From Acidaminobacterium chupaoyuni (lineage in GTDB: Bacteria > Bacillota > Clostridia > Oscillospirales > Butyricicoccaceae), in NCBI GenBank assembly GCA_047936785.1, contig CP176394.1: a stretch of 64,000 bases of DNA; one strand, given 5' to 3'. The position numbers and the translations under genes were made by a program. Positions 46,888-56,527 of the stretch are shown here, piece by piece. The notes under the pieces are model-generated. The model was not told where the DNA came from. It did not search any database and was given only the letters and a program-made list of their open reading frames with translations. Every line of letters begins with the position of its first letter. Within the stretch, counting starts at the first letter, position 1.

Positions 46888-49701
46888 TTATTTCGCTTCC
46901 TGGCTGCGGATCGCCGCGGCGCAGCGGGCACAAAGTGTGGGATGTTCGGGGTCTTGACCCACCGTGTCGCGATAAGCCCAGCAGCGTTCACATTTTTCGC
47001 CGGAAGCCTGTTTCACTTCGACGCCTGTGTCGGCGACCGTTGCGCAGGCTGTTCCGCCCTTGCCGTTGACCAGTTCCACTTTAGAAACAATAAACAGCGT
47101 TTGCAGCAGTTCTTCTTTTCCGCAAAGTTTCCGATACATTTCATCGCCGCAATAAAGCACCACATCGGCCTCCAGAGGTTTGCCGATTTGTTTTGCCGCG
47201 CGTGCTGCTTCCAGCGCCACATTCACATCATCGCGCAATGTGGTCAGCGCATCCCATTCGGCCTCTTCTTCGGCGGTGAGGGCATATTCTTTAAAGGGTT
47301 TGTTCATCTGGTTAAACATCACATTGCTTTCATTGGCAGAAGCATCATGCTTCATCGCTTTCCAGATCTCATCCGAAGTGAAGCAAAGGATCGGGGCCAG
47401 AATGCGAACCAGCGTATCGAGAATCAGATACATCGCCGTCTGTGCGCTGCGGCGCTGCAGGCTGTCGCGCCCTTCGCAATAGAGGCGGTCTTTGATCACA
47501 TCCAGATAGAAGTTCGAAAGTTCGACCACGCAGAAATTATGCACAGAGTGGTGAACGATATGATATTCAAAATCTTCATAAGCCTTTTCGGTTTTCACCA
47601 TCAGCTCATTCAGCTTTGTCACGGCCCAGCGGTCTAAAGGCAGCATTTCTTCGGGCTTGACCAGCTGATTGGGGTCAAATCCATCCAGATTGCCCAGGAT
47701 ATAGCGGGCGGTGTTTCTGATCTTCAAATAAACCTGCGAAAGCTGTTTGAAGATTTCTTTCGAAATGCGCACATCCACGCGGTAATCGCTGGATGCGACC
47801 CACATGCGCAGAATATCTGCGCCGTATTCTTTGATCACTTCTGCCGGATCGACCGCGTTGCCCAGCGATTTGTGCATGGCTTTTCCTTCGCCATCCACCA
47901 CCCAGCCATGGGTCAAAACGGCTTTATAAGGCGCGCCCTGCCCTTTGGCGGCAACGGCGGTAAGCATAGAAGACTGGAACCAGCCGCGATATTGATCCGC
48001 GCCTTCCAGATAAAGATCAGCGGGCCATTTCATCTTGGGCCAGCCCTCTTTTGTCTGTTCTTCAAGCACGGCAAAATGTGTGGAACCACTGTCAAACCAG
48101 CCATCCAGCGTGTCGGTTTCCTGTGTGAAATGAACACCGCCGCAATGGGGGCAGCGGAAGCCTTCGGGCAGCAGCTCTTTGGCTTCTTTCTGATACCATG
48201 CGTTGGAACCCTGCTCGCCGAAGATCTTCGAAACGGCGGCAATGGTTTCATCTGTGCAAACGGGCTTTCCGCATTCGCTGCAATAGAACACAGGGATGGG
48301 CAGGCCCCAATGGCGCTGGCGGGAAATGCACCAATCCGCTCTTTCGCGGATCATGCTGATGATGCGGTCTTCACCCCATGCGGGCAGCCATGTCACATTT
48401 TCACAGGCTTTCACCGCGTCTTCCTTAAACGCATCCACCGAGCAGAACCACTGCGGTGTGGCGCGGAAGATAATGGGATGTTTGCATCTCCAGCAATGGG
48501 GATAAGTATGGGTGATCTCTTCGCTGGCAAACAAAGCGCCGCTCTGGGTCATATCATCCAAAATGGCCTTGTTGGAATCTTCATAATACATGCCCGCAAA
48601 TTTGCCGGCGTCTTTTGTCTGATAGCCCTTGTCATCCACGGGAACGATCATATCCATCTGATAACGGCGGCAGGTCACATAGTCATCCGCGCCGAAGCCC
48701 GGGGCCGTGTGCACACAGCCTGTGCCGGAATCCATGGTGACATAATCGGCCAGAACCACCAGGCTCTTGCGGTCGATGAAGGGATGCTGCGCCTGCATAT
48801 ATTCAAATTCGCTGCCGTTCATGCGGCCGATGATCTCATAACCCGCAACGCCGCCCATGGCCATGGTCTTATCCAGAAGGGCTTCGGCGGTGATATAGAT
48901 CTCGCCGTTTTCGGCCTTTGCCAGCACATAGCTTTCCGAAGGATTCAGCGCAATGGCAAGGTTGCCGGGCAAAGTCCATGTGGTGGTTGTCCAGATGATG
49001 AAATACATCTTGCTCACATCGCCGAACTGTGCCAGTTTCCCCTGATCGTCGGCCACGCGGAACTTCACATAGATAGAAGTGCACTTATCTTCCTGATATT
49101 CGATTTCGGCTTCTGCCAGCGCGGTTTCATCATGGGGGCACCAATACACCGGCTTCAGGCCTTTATAGATATAGCCTTTTTTAAACATTTCGCCGAAAAC
49201 TTTCACTTCGCGCGCTTCAAATTTCGGATCCATGGTCAGATAAGGGTTTTCCCAATCGCCCAAAACACCCAGACGGATGAACTGTTCCCGCTGTTTGTTC
49301 ACAAAATCCATTGCGAATTCACGGCAGGCGTCACGGAATTCGGGAATCGACATCTTATGGCGATCCAGCTTGCTTTTTTTGATGATGGCGCTTTCGATGG
49401 GCATGCCGTGGTTATCCCAGCCGGGCACATAAGGCACATCAAAGCCGCTCATCATTTTATAGCGGTTCACAAAATCTTTCAGCACCTTGTTCATGGCGGT
49501 GCCCATGTGAATATATCCATTGGAGAACGGAGGGCCGTCATGCAAAACATATTGGGGCTTGCCGCTGTTCTTTTCCAGCAGCTGATGATACAGATCCGCT
49601 TCGTTCCACGATTTCAAAAATTCAGGTTCTCTTTTCGGCAAGCCGGCGCGCATGGGGAATTCCGTTTGCGGCAGGTTCACCGTGTTGTTGTAATCGGCCA
49701 T
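46888..49701 (-). CDS. ileS: Isoleucyl-tRNA synthetase
   Basis: A 937-residue class I synthetase with N-terminal catalytic and editing (CP1) domains and a C-terminal zinc site (CERCWAYRDTVGQ with CARCAAAI). Conserved blocks: HDGPPFSNGYIHMGTAMNKV near residue 55, YVPGWDNHGMPIE, and WCISRQRHWGLPIPVFYCSE near 455. The usual HIGH is HMGT here and the KMSKS loop reads GKAMHKSLGNAV near 600; I believe both variants occur in some Clostridia. No T-box precedes it: divIVA ends 19 bases before the ATG, so it is cotranscribed with that cluster. Confidence 0.95.
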   Translation of the reverse strand: MADYNNTVNLPQTEFPMRAGLPKREPEFLKSWNEADLYHQLLEKNSGKPQYVLHDGPPFSNGYIHMGTAMNKVLKDFVNRYKMMSGFDVPYVPGWDNHGMPIESAIIKKSKLDRHKMSIPEFRDACREFAMDFVNKQREQFIRLGVLGDWENPYLTMDPKFEAREVKVFGEMFKKGYIYKGLKPVYWCPHDETALAEAEIEYQEDKCTSIYVKFRVADDQGKLAQFGDVSKMYFIIWTTTTWTLPGNLAIALNPSESYVLAKAENGEIYITAEALLDKTMAMGGVAGYEIIGRMNGSEFEYMQAQHPFIDRKSLVVLADYVTMDSGTGCVHTAPGFGADDYVTCRRYQMDMIVPVDDKGYQTKDAGKFAGMYYEDSNKAILDDMTQSGALFASEEITHTYPHCWRCKHPIIFRATPQWFCSVDAFKEDAVKACENVTWLPAWGEDRIISMIRERADWCISRQRHWGLPIPVFYCSECGKPVCTDETIAAVSKIFGEQGSNAWYQKEAKELLPEGFRCPHCGGVHFTQETDTLDGWFDSGSTHFAVLEEQTKEGWPKMKWPADLYLEGADQYRGWFQSSMLTAVAAKGQGAPYKAVLTHGWVVDGEGKAMHKSLGNAVDPAEVIKEYGADILRMWVASSDYRVDVRISKEIFKQLSQVYLKIRNTARYILGNLDGFDPNQLVKPEEMLPLDRWAVTKLNELMVKTEKAYEDFEYHIVHHSVHNFCVVELSNFYLDVIKDRLYCEGRDSLQRRSAQTAMYLILDTLVRILAPILCFTSDEIWKAMKHDASANESNVMFNQMNKPFKEYALTAEEEAEWDALTTLRDDVNVALEAARAAKQIGKPLEADVVLYCGDEMYRKLCGKEELLQTLFIVSKVELVNGKGGTACATVADTGVEVKQASGEKCERCWAYRDTVGQDPEHPTLCARCAAAIRSQEAK

Positions 49702-49720
49702 TTATTGATACTCTCCTAGC

Positions 49721-50461
49721 TTATTGTTCTTCTTCGGCGTGATATTCCTTGCCGAATTTTAAATTTTCGAATTTTGTATGCCCGGGCGCCGCTTCGCTGA
49801 CGCTGCTGAAGATGCGGGCGGTGTCTTCGTCATCCGCCCCGGGGTTAAAAATCTTGGTAGCCTCCATCTCTTCGGGCTGCGGTGCAGGTTCCGCCTGTTC
49901 TGTTTGGGCGGCTTCGGGGCGAACAGGCTCCTGGGCGCTTTCCTGCGGTGCGCAGGGCGGCTGAACAAAATCGGTCACATTTTTCTGGGCGATGGCTTCG
50001 ATGACGGCAATGTTCTTCTTCAGAATCTCGATCATCGCGCTGGCGTATTGGTCAGAAGCCGATTTAGCGTCTTCCAGCCGTTTGCTTTCGGCGCGGATCT
50101 GGGCCTGCATATCCACGATCTTGCCTTCGGTTTCCGCGCGGGCCGTGGCCAGCATCTGGGCAGATTCCGCCTGCGCCTGGGCCAAAATCTGTTTGGCTTC
50201 ATTTTGCGCTTTCTGCGAAATTTCTTTAGAAGTCACCTGGGCTGAATAAAGCGCTTTGCGCATTTCATCATCCACGCTGCGATATTCCTCGATCTTATCC
50301 ACAAGCACCTTCATCTTGTTTTTCAGCGTCATGTTTTCTTTGTAAAGCGCTGCATAATCGGGGATCAGCTGGTCAAGAAATTCATCGACGCCTGCCATAT
50401 CATAGCCGCCGAATACGGCCTTTTCGAATTTATGATTCTGTAATTCCTGAGGAGAGATCAT
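49721..50461 (-). CDS. DivIVA domain protein
   Basis: A 246-residue coiled-coil protein. MISPQELQNHKFEKAVFGGY then DMAGVDEFLDQLIPDYAALY is the DivIVA membrane-curvature-sensing N-terminus. A long coiled coil spans about 35-165, and the rest is Glu/Pro/Ala-rich and disordered. DivIVA marks poles and septa. It follows sepF and yggT, the usual division cluster (as ylmE-F-G-H-divIVA), and is followed by ileS as in Bacillus subtilis. Confidence 0.92.
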   Translation of the reverse strand: MISPQELQNHKFEKAVFGGYDMAGVDEFLDQLIPDYAALYKENMTLKNKMKVLVDKIEEYRSVDDEMRKALYSAQVTSKEISQKAQNEAKQILAQAQAESAQMLATARAETEGKIVDMQAQIRAESKRLEDAKSASDQYASAMIEILKKNIAVIEAIAQKNVTDFVQPPCAPQESAQEPVRPEAAQTEQAEPAPQPEEMEATKIFNPGADDEDTARIFSSVSEAAPGHTKFENLKFGKEYHAEEEQ

Positions 50462-50528
50462 ATGCTATGGCCCCACTTTCTCTTTAGTTTCGTTTTGTCT
50501 TTTGCTTCCATATCAAAGAATATACAAA

Positions 50529-50546
50529 GGCCGGGAACCCCCGGCC
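50529..50546 (-). terminator. Short hairpin after yggT, weak terminator
   Basis: GGCCGGG pairs with CCCGGCC around four bases; the minus strand then reads TTTGTATATT. It lies between yggT and divIVA and may only attenuate. Confidence 0.4.
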
Positions 50547-50561
50547 AAAGCCGCCGTGCGG

Positions 50562-50828
50562 CTAAAGAATCGTTTCCAGCATGATCAAAACCATATATGC
50601 CAAAAGGAAGCTGATATCCAGCGGGAACCCTCTCAGCGCGGGGATCTTATCCACCAGCGCGCGAAACGGCATAATGACGGGTTCTGTGATCATATAAGCG
50701 ATTTCATAAATTTTGCTGCCCTGGGTCTGGGGGAACCACGACATCACCGCGCGCACAAGCATCGCGATCTCGATGAAGGTGATCAGCGAATACGCCACTG
50801 TGCTGAATACATAATAGATCCCGTTCAA
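50562..50828 (-). CDS. YggT family membrane protein
   Basis: An 88-residue protein with two hydrophobic helices. AYSLITFIEIAMLVRAVMSW then FPQTQGSKIYEIAYMITEPV and IMPFRALVDKIPALRGFPLD is the standard YggT (YlmG) pattern. The family is linked to division or osmotic adaptation without a known reaction. Position between sepF and divIVA is conserved. Confidence 0.92.
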   Translation of the reverse strand: MNGIYYVFSTVAYSLITFIEIAMLVRAVMSWFPQTQGSKIYEIAYMITEPVIMPFRALVDKIPALRGFPLDISFLLAYMVLIMLETIL

Positions 50829-50848
50829 AAAGGTGCCTCCAGTTTAAT

Positions 50849-51307
50849 TTAAATGTAAAGTCCGTTGTTTTCCAGCTCGTCGATCAGATCTCCTAAAATA
50901 TCAACATTATAGGGGGTGATGATAAAAGTGCTGTTGGCAACTTTCTTGATTTTTCCGTCGAGAGCATAAGTGACGCCGCTCAAAAAATCCACCAAACGGC
51001 GCGCCACATCTTTATTGGTCTGTTCCAGATTCAAAACCACTGTTCTGCGGTCGCGCAGATGGTCGGCGATCTCGGCGGCGTTATCGAATTTTTCGGGCTT
51101 GACCAGAACAACAGAAAGCTGAGTGGTGGCATGGATATTCACAACTTTATTGTTCTTTTTTCCCATCATATCCGCCGGTGTCAGCGGCACATCTGTAATA
51201 GGCTGATCTTCGGTTTTGCGGGCGCGGGGCTGGAAATCATCCAATTCCTCATCGTCGTCGTCTTCGTCGCCCCGAAGGAAGCTGCCCAGATTTTTCATCA
51301 AACTCAT
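50849..51307 (-). CDS. sepF: Cell division protein SepF
   Basis: A 152-residue protein. MSLMKNLGSFLRGDEDDDDE is the amphipathic membrane-binding start with an acidic linker, and residues 65-150 form the SepF core (VVLVKPEKFDNAAEIADHLR, DRRTVVLNLEQTNKDVARRL, VDFLSGVTYALDGKIKKVAN, FIITPYNVDIL). SepF bundles FtsZ filaments and tethers them at the septum. Start overlaps the yggS stop (ATGA). Confidence 0.95.
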   Translation of the reverse strand: MSLMKNLGSFLRGDEDDDDEELDDFQPRARKTEDQPITDVPLTPADMMGKKNNKVVNIHATTQLSVVLVKPEKFDNAAEIADHLRDRRTVVLNLEQTNKDVARRLVDFLSGVTYALDGKIKKVANSTFIITPYNVDILGDLIDELENNGLYI

Positions 51308-52029
51308 TTCTGTTCCTCCTTATAAATACGCGGCCCATAGATCCCGGTCCCGATACGCACCAGGGTAGATCCTTCCGCAATTGCATCACAAAAATCACGC
51401 GACATCCCCATAGACAGAATGTCCATAGAAACATTATCGTATTTTTTCGACTTTATGTCAATAAACAGTTGGCGTAAAATTGAAAAATAGGGTCTATTTT
51501 GCCCTTTTTTCTGTGAAACGGGCGGAATTGTCATCAATCCGCATACCTTGATATTTTCCATCGTTTCGATTTCTTCTAATAGTTTCCATATTTCTTCGGG
51601 TTTGATGCCGAACTTGCTTTCTTCGCCGCCGGTGTTCACTTCGATCATCACTTTTTGGCAAAGCTGCCTTTTGGCGGCCTGGCGCGCGATCTCTTTGGCA
51701 AGGGCGGCGCTATCCACCGATTCGATCACAGAAGCACGGCCCACGGTGTGTTTCACTTTATTCGATTGCAGATGGCCGATCAGATGCACTTCTTTGCCGC
51801 CATAAACCTGTGCGTCTGTTTTTTCCACCAGTTCCTGCACACGGTTTTCGCCGAAAAGATCGATGGGCATTTTTGCGGAAGCGGCAACCGTTTCAAGCGC
51901 CTGCGTTTTGCTGGCGGCCATCAGGCGGATCTCCCAAAGGTCTCTGCCCGCTTCCCGCGCGGCGTCTTCCATCTGCCCGCGGATCTGCGCGATTCTTTCT
52001 TCCATTTGCCGATAAGCCTGTTCCACCAT
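51304..52029 (-). CDS. YggS family PLP homeostasis protein
   Basis: A 241-residue PLP-binding barrel protein. RLMAASKTQALETVAASAKM near residue 32 carries the PLP lysine, LFGENRVQELVEKTDAQVYG and HLIGHLQSNKVKHTVGRASV follow, then MIEVNTGGEESKFGIKPEEI, CGLMTIPPV and SMGMSRDFCDAIAEGSTLVR with the phosphate loop. The family keeps free PLP in balance and has no known catalysis. Its ATG overlaps the stop of the upstream HlyD-like gene (TAATG). Confidence 0.94.
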   Translation of the reverse strand: MVEQAYRQMEERIAQIRGQMEDAAREAGRDLWEIRLMAASKTQALETVAASAKMPIDLFGENRVQELVEKTDAQVYGGKEVHLIGHLQSNKVKHTVGRASVIESVDSAALAKEIARQAAKRQLCQKVMIEVNTGGEESKFGIKPEEIWKLLEEIETMENIKVCGLMTIPPVSQKKGQNRPYFSILRQLFIDIKSKKYDNVSMDILSMGMSRDFCDAIAEGSTLVRIGTGIYGPRIYKEEQK

Positions 52030-53237
52030 TACTTTACCACCTTTAGCTCTGCGATATTTTTGGCCTTGACGATGATCTTATCATAAAGCTCCAGCCCGCC
52101 GGTTTTCGCCCCGTCGGTGGCAATATAATAACTATCCGTCTGATAGACCCAGTTGACTTCTTTAAACACCACCTGCGCGCCGATCAGGCAGTAAACACCC
52201 CATTTGTCGCCGGATTGCCGCAGCGCCTCTTTGGGCACTTTGATGCCCTTATAGGTGTTTCGAATGATCTCCACCTGCTGATCTCTCGCCGAAAGCAGCG
52301 CATCGTTAATATATCCGCTTTCAAAAACGGCGATCCATTTTCCGTCGGCGTCTTTGTTCACAGAATGCACCTGTGCTTCCACATTTTCCGCCAAAATTTC
52401 GGGGAAGCGCAGATTCACCGAAGTGCATTTTTTGATAAGCTTTGCCTGTTCTTCCTCCACCGGCACGGCAAAATACCATTTGTAAGCATCCACCACTTTG
52501 CCGATGGCGCCATCGGTGTTCTGGGCCGTTTTGCTGTTTTTGATCTGCTGGGCGGATAAGGTTTCCAGGCTGTCGGGGGTCAAAACCTGTTCCAGCCCGT
52601 CGGTTGAAGTCACAAAATACCCCGATTGGCCCGATGTCACAGCGTTTTTGCTGCCCACGATAGCCTGATCGGCGGCGGTTTTTTCGGCTTTCAGCTTATC
52701 GAGAATGGTCTGATAATCCGTGCCTTCCTGCTGAGAAGCGTTGCGCTGAACGATCAGCGCATCCAGCTTCGAAGAAAACTCGTTGGCCTGCTTGACCATG
52801 CCGCGGTCTAAACGGTCGCCCATGCGGATCATATTCATTTTCACAAGCGTGTCCAGTTTCACGCTTTCAGAACCATCGCTGAGATGAGAGTAGGCATATT
52901 GGATGCTCTCGATCTCTTTTCCGATGGAAACCGAAGTGCGATAGGCCTGCAAATCGCTTTCCTTTTGAAAAAACAACGCCACCTGCTGGTGGTTGGCCAC
53001 TTTTTCACCGCTGTCCACCAAAAATTCCACCGAGCCGCCGTCGCCGCCATAAACGGGCTGTTCGGCGCGGATGAATACCCCGTCTGCCGTGAGCTTGTCC
53101 TCAGCGGTCACGGCGGTGGCGTCGGCGGTGACGACCTTATCCGTTAAATTCACGAAGATCTGGTAGCCCATATAGCTGCCCACCACCAAAACCAACAGCA
53201 ATGTGAAAAGCGTTGCAACTAAAGTTTTTCCTTTCAT
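52029..53237 (-). CDS. HlyD-like membrane fusion protein
   Basis: A 402-residue protein with a short cytoplasmic start, one hydrophobic anchor (LVATLFTLLLVLVVGSYMGY) and an outside part. DGVFIRAEQPVYGGDGGSVE near residue 48 with FLVDSGEKVANHQQVALFF resembles the biotinyl-lipoyl half-domain of HlyD adaptors, followed by helical hairpin (about 95-205) and a beta-barrel C-terminus (IKVPKEALRQSGDKWGVYCL). Homologues next to yggS-sepF are usual in Clostridia; their partner is unknown. ATG at 53237 has no good ribosome site; AGGAGG lies 24 bases upstream. Confidence 0.82.
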   Translation of the reverse strand: MKGKTLVATLFTLLLVLVVGSYMGYQIFVNLTDKVVTADATAVTAEDKLTADGVFIRAEQPVYGGDGGSVEFLVDSGEKVANHQQVALFFQKESDLQAYRTSVSIGKEIESIQYAYSHLSDGSESVKLDTLVKMNMIRMGDRLDRGMVKQANEFSSKLDALIVQRNASQQEGTDYQTILDKLKAEKTAADQAIVGSKNAVTSGQSGYFVTSTDGLEQVLTPDSLETLSAQQIKNSKTAQNTDGAIGKVVDAYKWYFAVPVEEEQAKLIKKCTSVNLRFPEILAENVEAQVHSVNKDADGKWIAVFESGYINDALLSARDQQVEIIRNTYKGIKVPKEALRQSGDKWGVYCLIGAQVVFKEVNWVYQTDSYYIATDGAKTGGLELYDKIIVKAKNIAELKVVK

Positions 53238-53262
53238 CGTTTCGCAGGCCCAGCCCGCCCTC

Positions 53263-53487
53263 CTATTCTTCGCGCATCTCCACCCTTTCCATCGGAACAA
53301 TGGTTGAAATGGCGTGCTTATAAATCAAATATTGTTTCCCTTCATGATACAACAATACGGTGAAACCGTCAAATGACTGCACAACCCCGCGCTGCTGAAA
53401 ACCGTTGGTCAAAAAGAATGTCACCGGCATGTGTTTTCCGCGGATCTCATTCAAAAATTTGTCCTGCAAAGTGCTCCTGTTTTCCAT
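53263..53487 (-). CDS. hfq: RNA chaperone Hfq
   Basis: A 74-residue Sm-like protein. LQDKFLNEIRGKHMPVTFFL then TNGFQQRGVVQSFDGFTVLL is Sm1, and YKHAISTIVPMERVEMREE has the Sm2 motif (YKHAIST). It forms a hexamer that pairs small RNAs with mRNAs. The order miaA-hfq is conserved. Short C-terminus as in most Firmicutes. Confidence 0.97.
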   Translation of the reverse strand: MENRSTLQDKFLNEIRGKHMPVTFFLTNGFQQRGVVQSFDGFTVLLYHEGKQYLIYKHAISTIVPMERVEMREE

Positions 53488-53522
53488 AAGATATGGCCTC
53501 CTCTTTCTTTATGATGGCCTTT

Positions 53523-54473
53523 TTATCTTACTCCGCACTCCGTGGCGATTTTTGTCGCACTCTGAAACACCTGTGTAAAATTATGGGAACTATTGTAAAC
53601 GATCCAGTGCACTCTGGGATCTTTGCCGAACCAGGTCAGCTGGCGTTTGGCGTAATTGCGGCTTTTCTGCCGCAAAAGATCCGCCGCCTGGGCAAGGCTG
53701 CATTCCCCTTTCAGAAAACCCAGCATTTCCTTATAACCGATGGCCTGCGCCGCGGTGCCTTCCAAAACGCCCTGTTCATATAAAGCGCGGGCTTCTTCCA
53801 CAAGCCCCATTTTCAGCATCTGATCCACGCGATTGTTGATGCGGTCATATAAGATCTGCCGCGGGTCGGTGTTCAGCCCCAAAATCACGGCATCGTAGCG
53901 AGGCGGCAGCTCCTTGGTTTTGCGGTTATGTTCCGAAATGGTTTCGCCCGTCTGTTCAAAAACCTCAAGGGCACGCAAGATCCGTTTTTTATCGTTCAGG
54001 TGCAGTTTTTCGGCGCTTTCCGGGTCTACCCGCGCCAGGCGCTCCATCATGGCGGCGGCGCCTTCCCGCTGCCACGCTTCTTCCAGCCGGCTGCGCAGCA
54101 GCGTTTCCTGCCCGCCCTGCGAAAAATCGCGCCCCGCGATCAGCGCGTCGATATAAAGCCCCGTTCCGCCGCAGACGATGGGCAGCTTCTTTCGCGCGAG
54201 AATATCCTCCACACAAACGGTGGCTTCCTCCACATAACGCGAAACCGAATATTGTTCGCCCGGTTCGGCCACATCGATCATATGGTGCTTTGCCGCCGCC
54301 TGTTCTTCGCGGGTGGGCTTGGCGGTTCCGATATCCAGCCTGCGATAGATCTGCATCGAATCGGCCGAAACGATCTCGCCGCCGAACTGTTGGGCCAGCG
54401 CGATGGCCAGGGCGGTTTTGCCCGAAGCCGTGGGGCCTTCCACCACCAGAATTTTTTGCTGCTGTGTCATCAA
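53523..54473 (-). CDS. miaA: tRNA dimethylallyltransferase MiaA
   Basis: A 316-residue enzyme that adds a dimethylallyl group to N6 of A37 in tRNAs reading UNN codons. P-loop VEGPTASGKTALAIALAQ near residue 10, DSMQIYRRLDIGTAKPT near 38, the DMAPP and tRNA motif GGTGLYIDALIAGRDFSQGG near 100, and YAKRQLTWFGKDPRVHWI near 275 are present. MiaB, 5 kb upstream in the same run, adds the methylthio group next. ATG overlaps mutL's stop. Confidence 0.96.
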   Translation of the reverse strand: MMTQQQKILVVEGPTASGKTALAIALAQQFGGEIVSADSMQIYRRLDIGTAKPTREEQAAAKHHMIDVAEPGEQYSVSRYVEEATVCVEDILARKKLPIVCGGTGLYIDALIAGRDFSQGGQETLLRSRLEEAWQREGAAAMMERLARVDPESAEKLHLNDKKRILRALEVFEQTGETISEHNRKTKELPPRYDAVILGLNTDPRQILYDRINNRVDQMLKMGLVEEARALYEQGVLEGTAAQAIGYKEMLGFLKGECSLAQAADLLRQKSRNYAKRQLTWFGKDPRVHWIVYNSSHNFTQVFQSATKIATECGVR

Positions 54474-56527
54474 ACGATCCTCTTGAATTGTTTTTCGATT
54501 TCCTGCCGGCTCATGCTGAAAAGCACGGGTCTGCCGTGGGGGCAGCTGCGAACCTTCGGGTCCGCCAGCACTTTTTGCGTAAAGTTTCTCATTTCATCAA
54601 TATCTGTAAATGTACCTGCTTTTACAGCTGTTTTGCAGGATACACTTTTGATGATCTCTTCCAGTGCATCCGCTCTGGCGCGCCGCAGATCCATCATTTT
54701 CTGGGCGATATCGGTGAGGATATAGTTGATATCCTTTTCCTGCACATACATGGGAACACGCCGCACCAAAACGGAAGAATCGCCGAAATCTTCCACTTCG
54801 AACCCCACTTTTTCCAGCTGCTGCCGATGTTCCATCAGCGCCGCTTTCTCTAAGCGGCTCACCGAAATGGGCATCGGGGCCAGCAGAGTCTGGGCGTCTT
54901 CGCCGCCGCTTTGGTCAACGATTTTGTTGTAGATCATGCGTTCATGGGCGGCGTGCTTGTCGATCATTACCATTTCATCCCCGATCTGAACCACGATATA
55001 GGTGGCGAAAAGTTCGCCGATCAGCCGAAATTCGGGGGATTCTTCGCGGCCGTTCTCTTCTTTCGGCGCGGAGAATTCTTCCTCCGTTTTCACCGGAACC
55101 GTCACCGCTGCGGGGGCTTCCTGCTGCTTTGCCGTCTGTTCCTCTGCCGGGCAGGCTTGTTTTTTCGCTTCTTCAGCGGGTGCCGTGCCCTCCAGCGCTT
55201 CGGCTTCTTCAGGGCTGATCTCAACCGAGATGCCCTGTCTTCCCGTGCGATATCCGCCGATCCTGAGGGGCGTTTCTTTCCGCGCCCCGCCAAAGCTTTT
55301 TTCTTCGGGCTTTACCACCGCTTCTTTTTCCGTAAAAGCGGAGGCCTCCCGCGGTTCAAACTTTGTCTGATAAAGCGTTTTAGCGTCGCTGGCCAGCTTG
55401 GCCGCCGATTGGCGCTCGCTTTCCGGTATAGTGAACAGCGGCGAGCGATAGCCGGTGGCCGCCGCCGGGCGATAAGTGCTTTCGGCCGCCGGGGCCTGCG
55501 GTTTGCTTTCAGCCTCGGGTTCCGCTTCGGCAGCTGCCGTCTGCCCTTCCAGCGCCGAGGTCACAAACTGATAAACTGTGCTGAAAACCTCTTTTTCGTG
55601 GGCGAACTTCACTTCCATTTTTGCGGGATGCACATTCACATCCACCGCGGAAGCATTGATCTTCAAATCTAAAAAACAGGCGGGGAATCTGCCGTGCATC
55701 ATATAGCCCGAATATGCCTGCTCCACCGCCGCCGTGAGCAGCTTTGAACGAATGGCTCTGCCGTTGACCATAAACACCTGCATCCCGCGGTTGCCGCGCG
55801 AATAGCCGGGCGCCGAAAGATAGCCCATCACCTGCACTTCGCGCTGGCTGCCCGAAAACGCCACCATCTGCCCCGAAAATTCTTTGCCATAAATGGCATA
55901 GATCACCGAAAGCAGGTTGCCGTTTCCCGAAGTATACAGCTGTTCTTTACCGTCTTTGATAAAGCGGATGGCTATTTCCGGATGAGCCATGGCCACCTGT
56001 TCCACAGCCGATGCGATATATGCCGCTTCGGTCTGATCCTTTTTCAAAAACTTCATGCGGGCGGGGGTGTTATAAAACAGATCCTTGATGACCAATGTGG
56101 TGCCGTCGGGGCATCCGGTTTCTTCTTCTGAAATCACTTCGCCGCTTTCAAGGATCAGATGCGTGCCCAGTGGGGCGGCGGCGGGCTTGGTGAACAGATC
56201 TACCTTCGAAACCGCCGCGATAGCCGCCAGAGCTTCACCGCGGAAGCCCAGCGTATGAATGGCGGTCAAATCGTTTTCATATTTGATCTTGCTGGTGGCA
56301 TGGCGCAAAAAAGCCGTTTTGGCGTCTTCCGGCTCCATGCCGCATCCGTCATCGGTGATGCGCATATATAAGATGCCGCCGCCGCGAATTTCAACCGTCA
56401 GGTTGCGCGCGCCGGCATCGATGGAATTTTCCATCAGTTCCTTGATGACCGAAGAGGGGCGCTCCACCACTTCGCCCGCGGCGATCATGTTGGCCACCTG
56501 CGGCGAAAGAACAGCGATTTTTGCCAT
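54470..56527 (-). CDS. mutL: DNA mismatch repair protein MutL
   Basis: A 685-residue GHKL ATPase. N-terminal motifs: ANMIAAGEVVERPSSVIKEL with MENSIDAGA, DDGCGMEPEDAK, TLGFRGEALAAIAAVSKVDL and the second-domain block NGRAIRSKLLTAAVEQAYSG. A disordered Glu/Ala-rich linker spans about 335-490. The C-terminal domain has DKHAAHERMIYNKI (the DQHAxxER endonuclease metal motif with K for Q) and SVSCKTAVKAGTF and CPHGRPVLF, so it is the nicking type used in non-methyl-directed repair. Starts at the mutS stop (TAATG). Confidence 0.96.
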   Translation of the reverse strand: MAKIAVLSPQVANMIAAGEVVERPSSVIKELMENSIDAGARNLTVEIRGGGILYMRITDDGCGMEPEDAKTAFLRHATSKIKYENDLTAIHTLGFRGEALAAIAAVSKVDLFTKPAAAPLGTHLILESGEVISEEETGCPDGTTLVIKDLFYNTPARMKFLKKDQTEAAYIASAVEQVAMAHPEIAIRFIKDGKEQLYTSGNGNLLSVIYAIYGKEFSGQMVAFSGSQREVQVMGYLSAPGYSRGNRGMQVFMVNGRAIRSKLLTAAVEQAYSGYMMHGRFPACFLDLKINASAVDVNVHPAKMEVKFAHEKEVFSTVYQFVTSALEGQTAAAEAEPEAESKPQAPAAESTYRPAAATGYRSPLFTIPESERQSAAKLASDAKTLYQTKFEPREASAFTEKEAVVKPEEKSFGGARKETPLRIGGYRTGRQGISVEISPEEAEALEGTAPAEEAKKQACPAEEQTAKQQEAPAAVTVPVKTEEEFSAPKEENGREESPEFRLIGELFATYIVVQIGDEMVMIDKHAAHERMIYNKIVDQSGGEDAQTLLAPMPISVSRLEKAALMEHRQQLEKVGFEVEDFGDSSVLVRRVPMYVQEKDINYILTDIAQKMMDLRRARADALEEIIKSVSCKTAVKAGTFTDIDEMRNFTQKVLADPKVRSCPHGRPVLFSMSRQEIEKQFKRIV

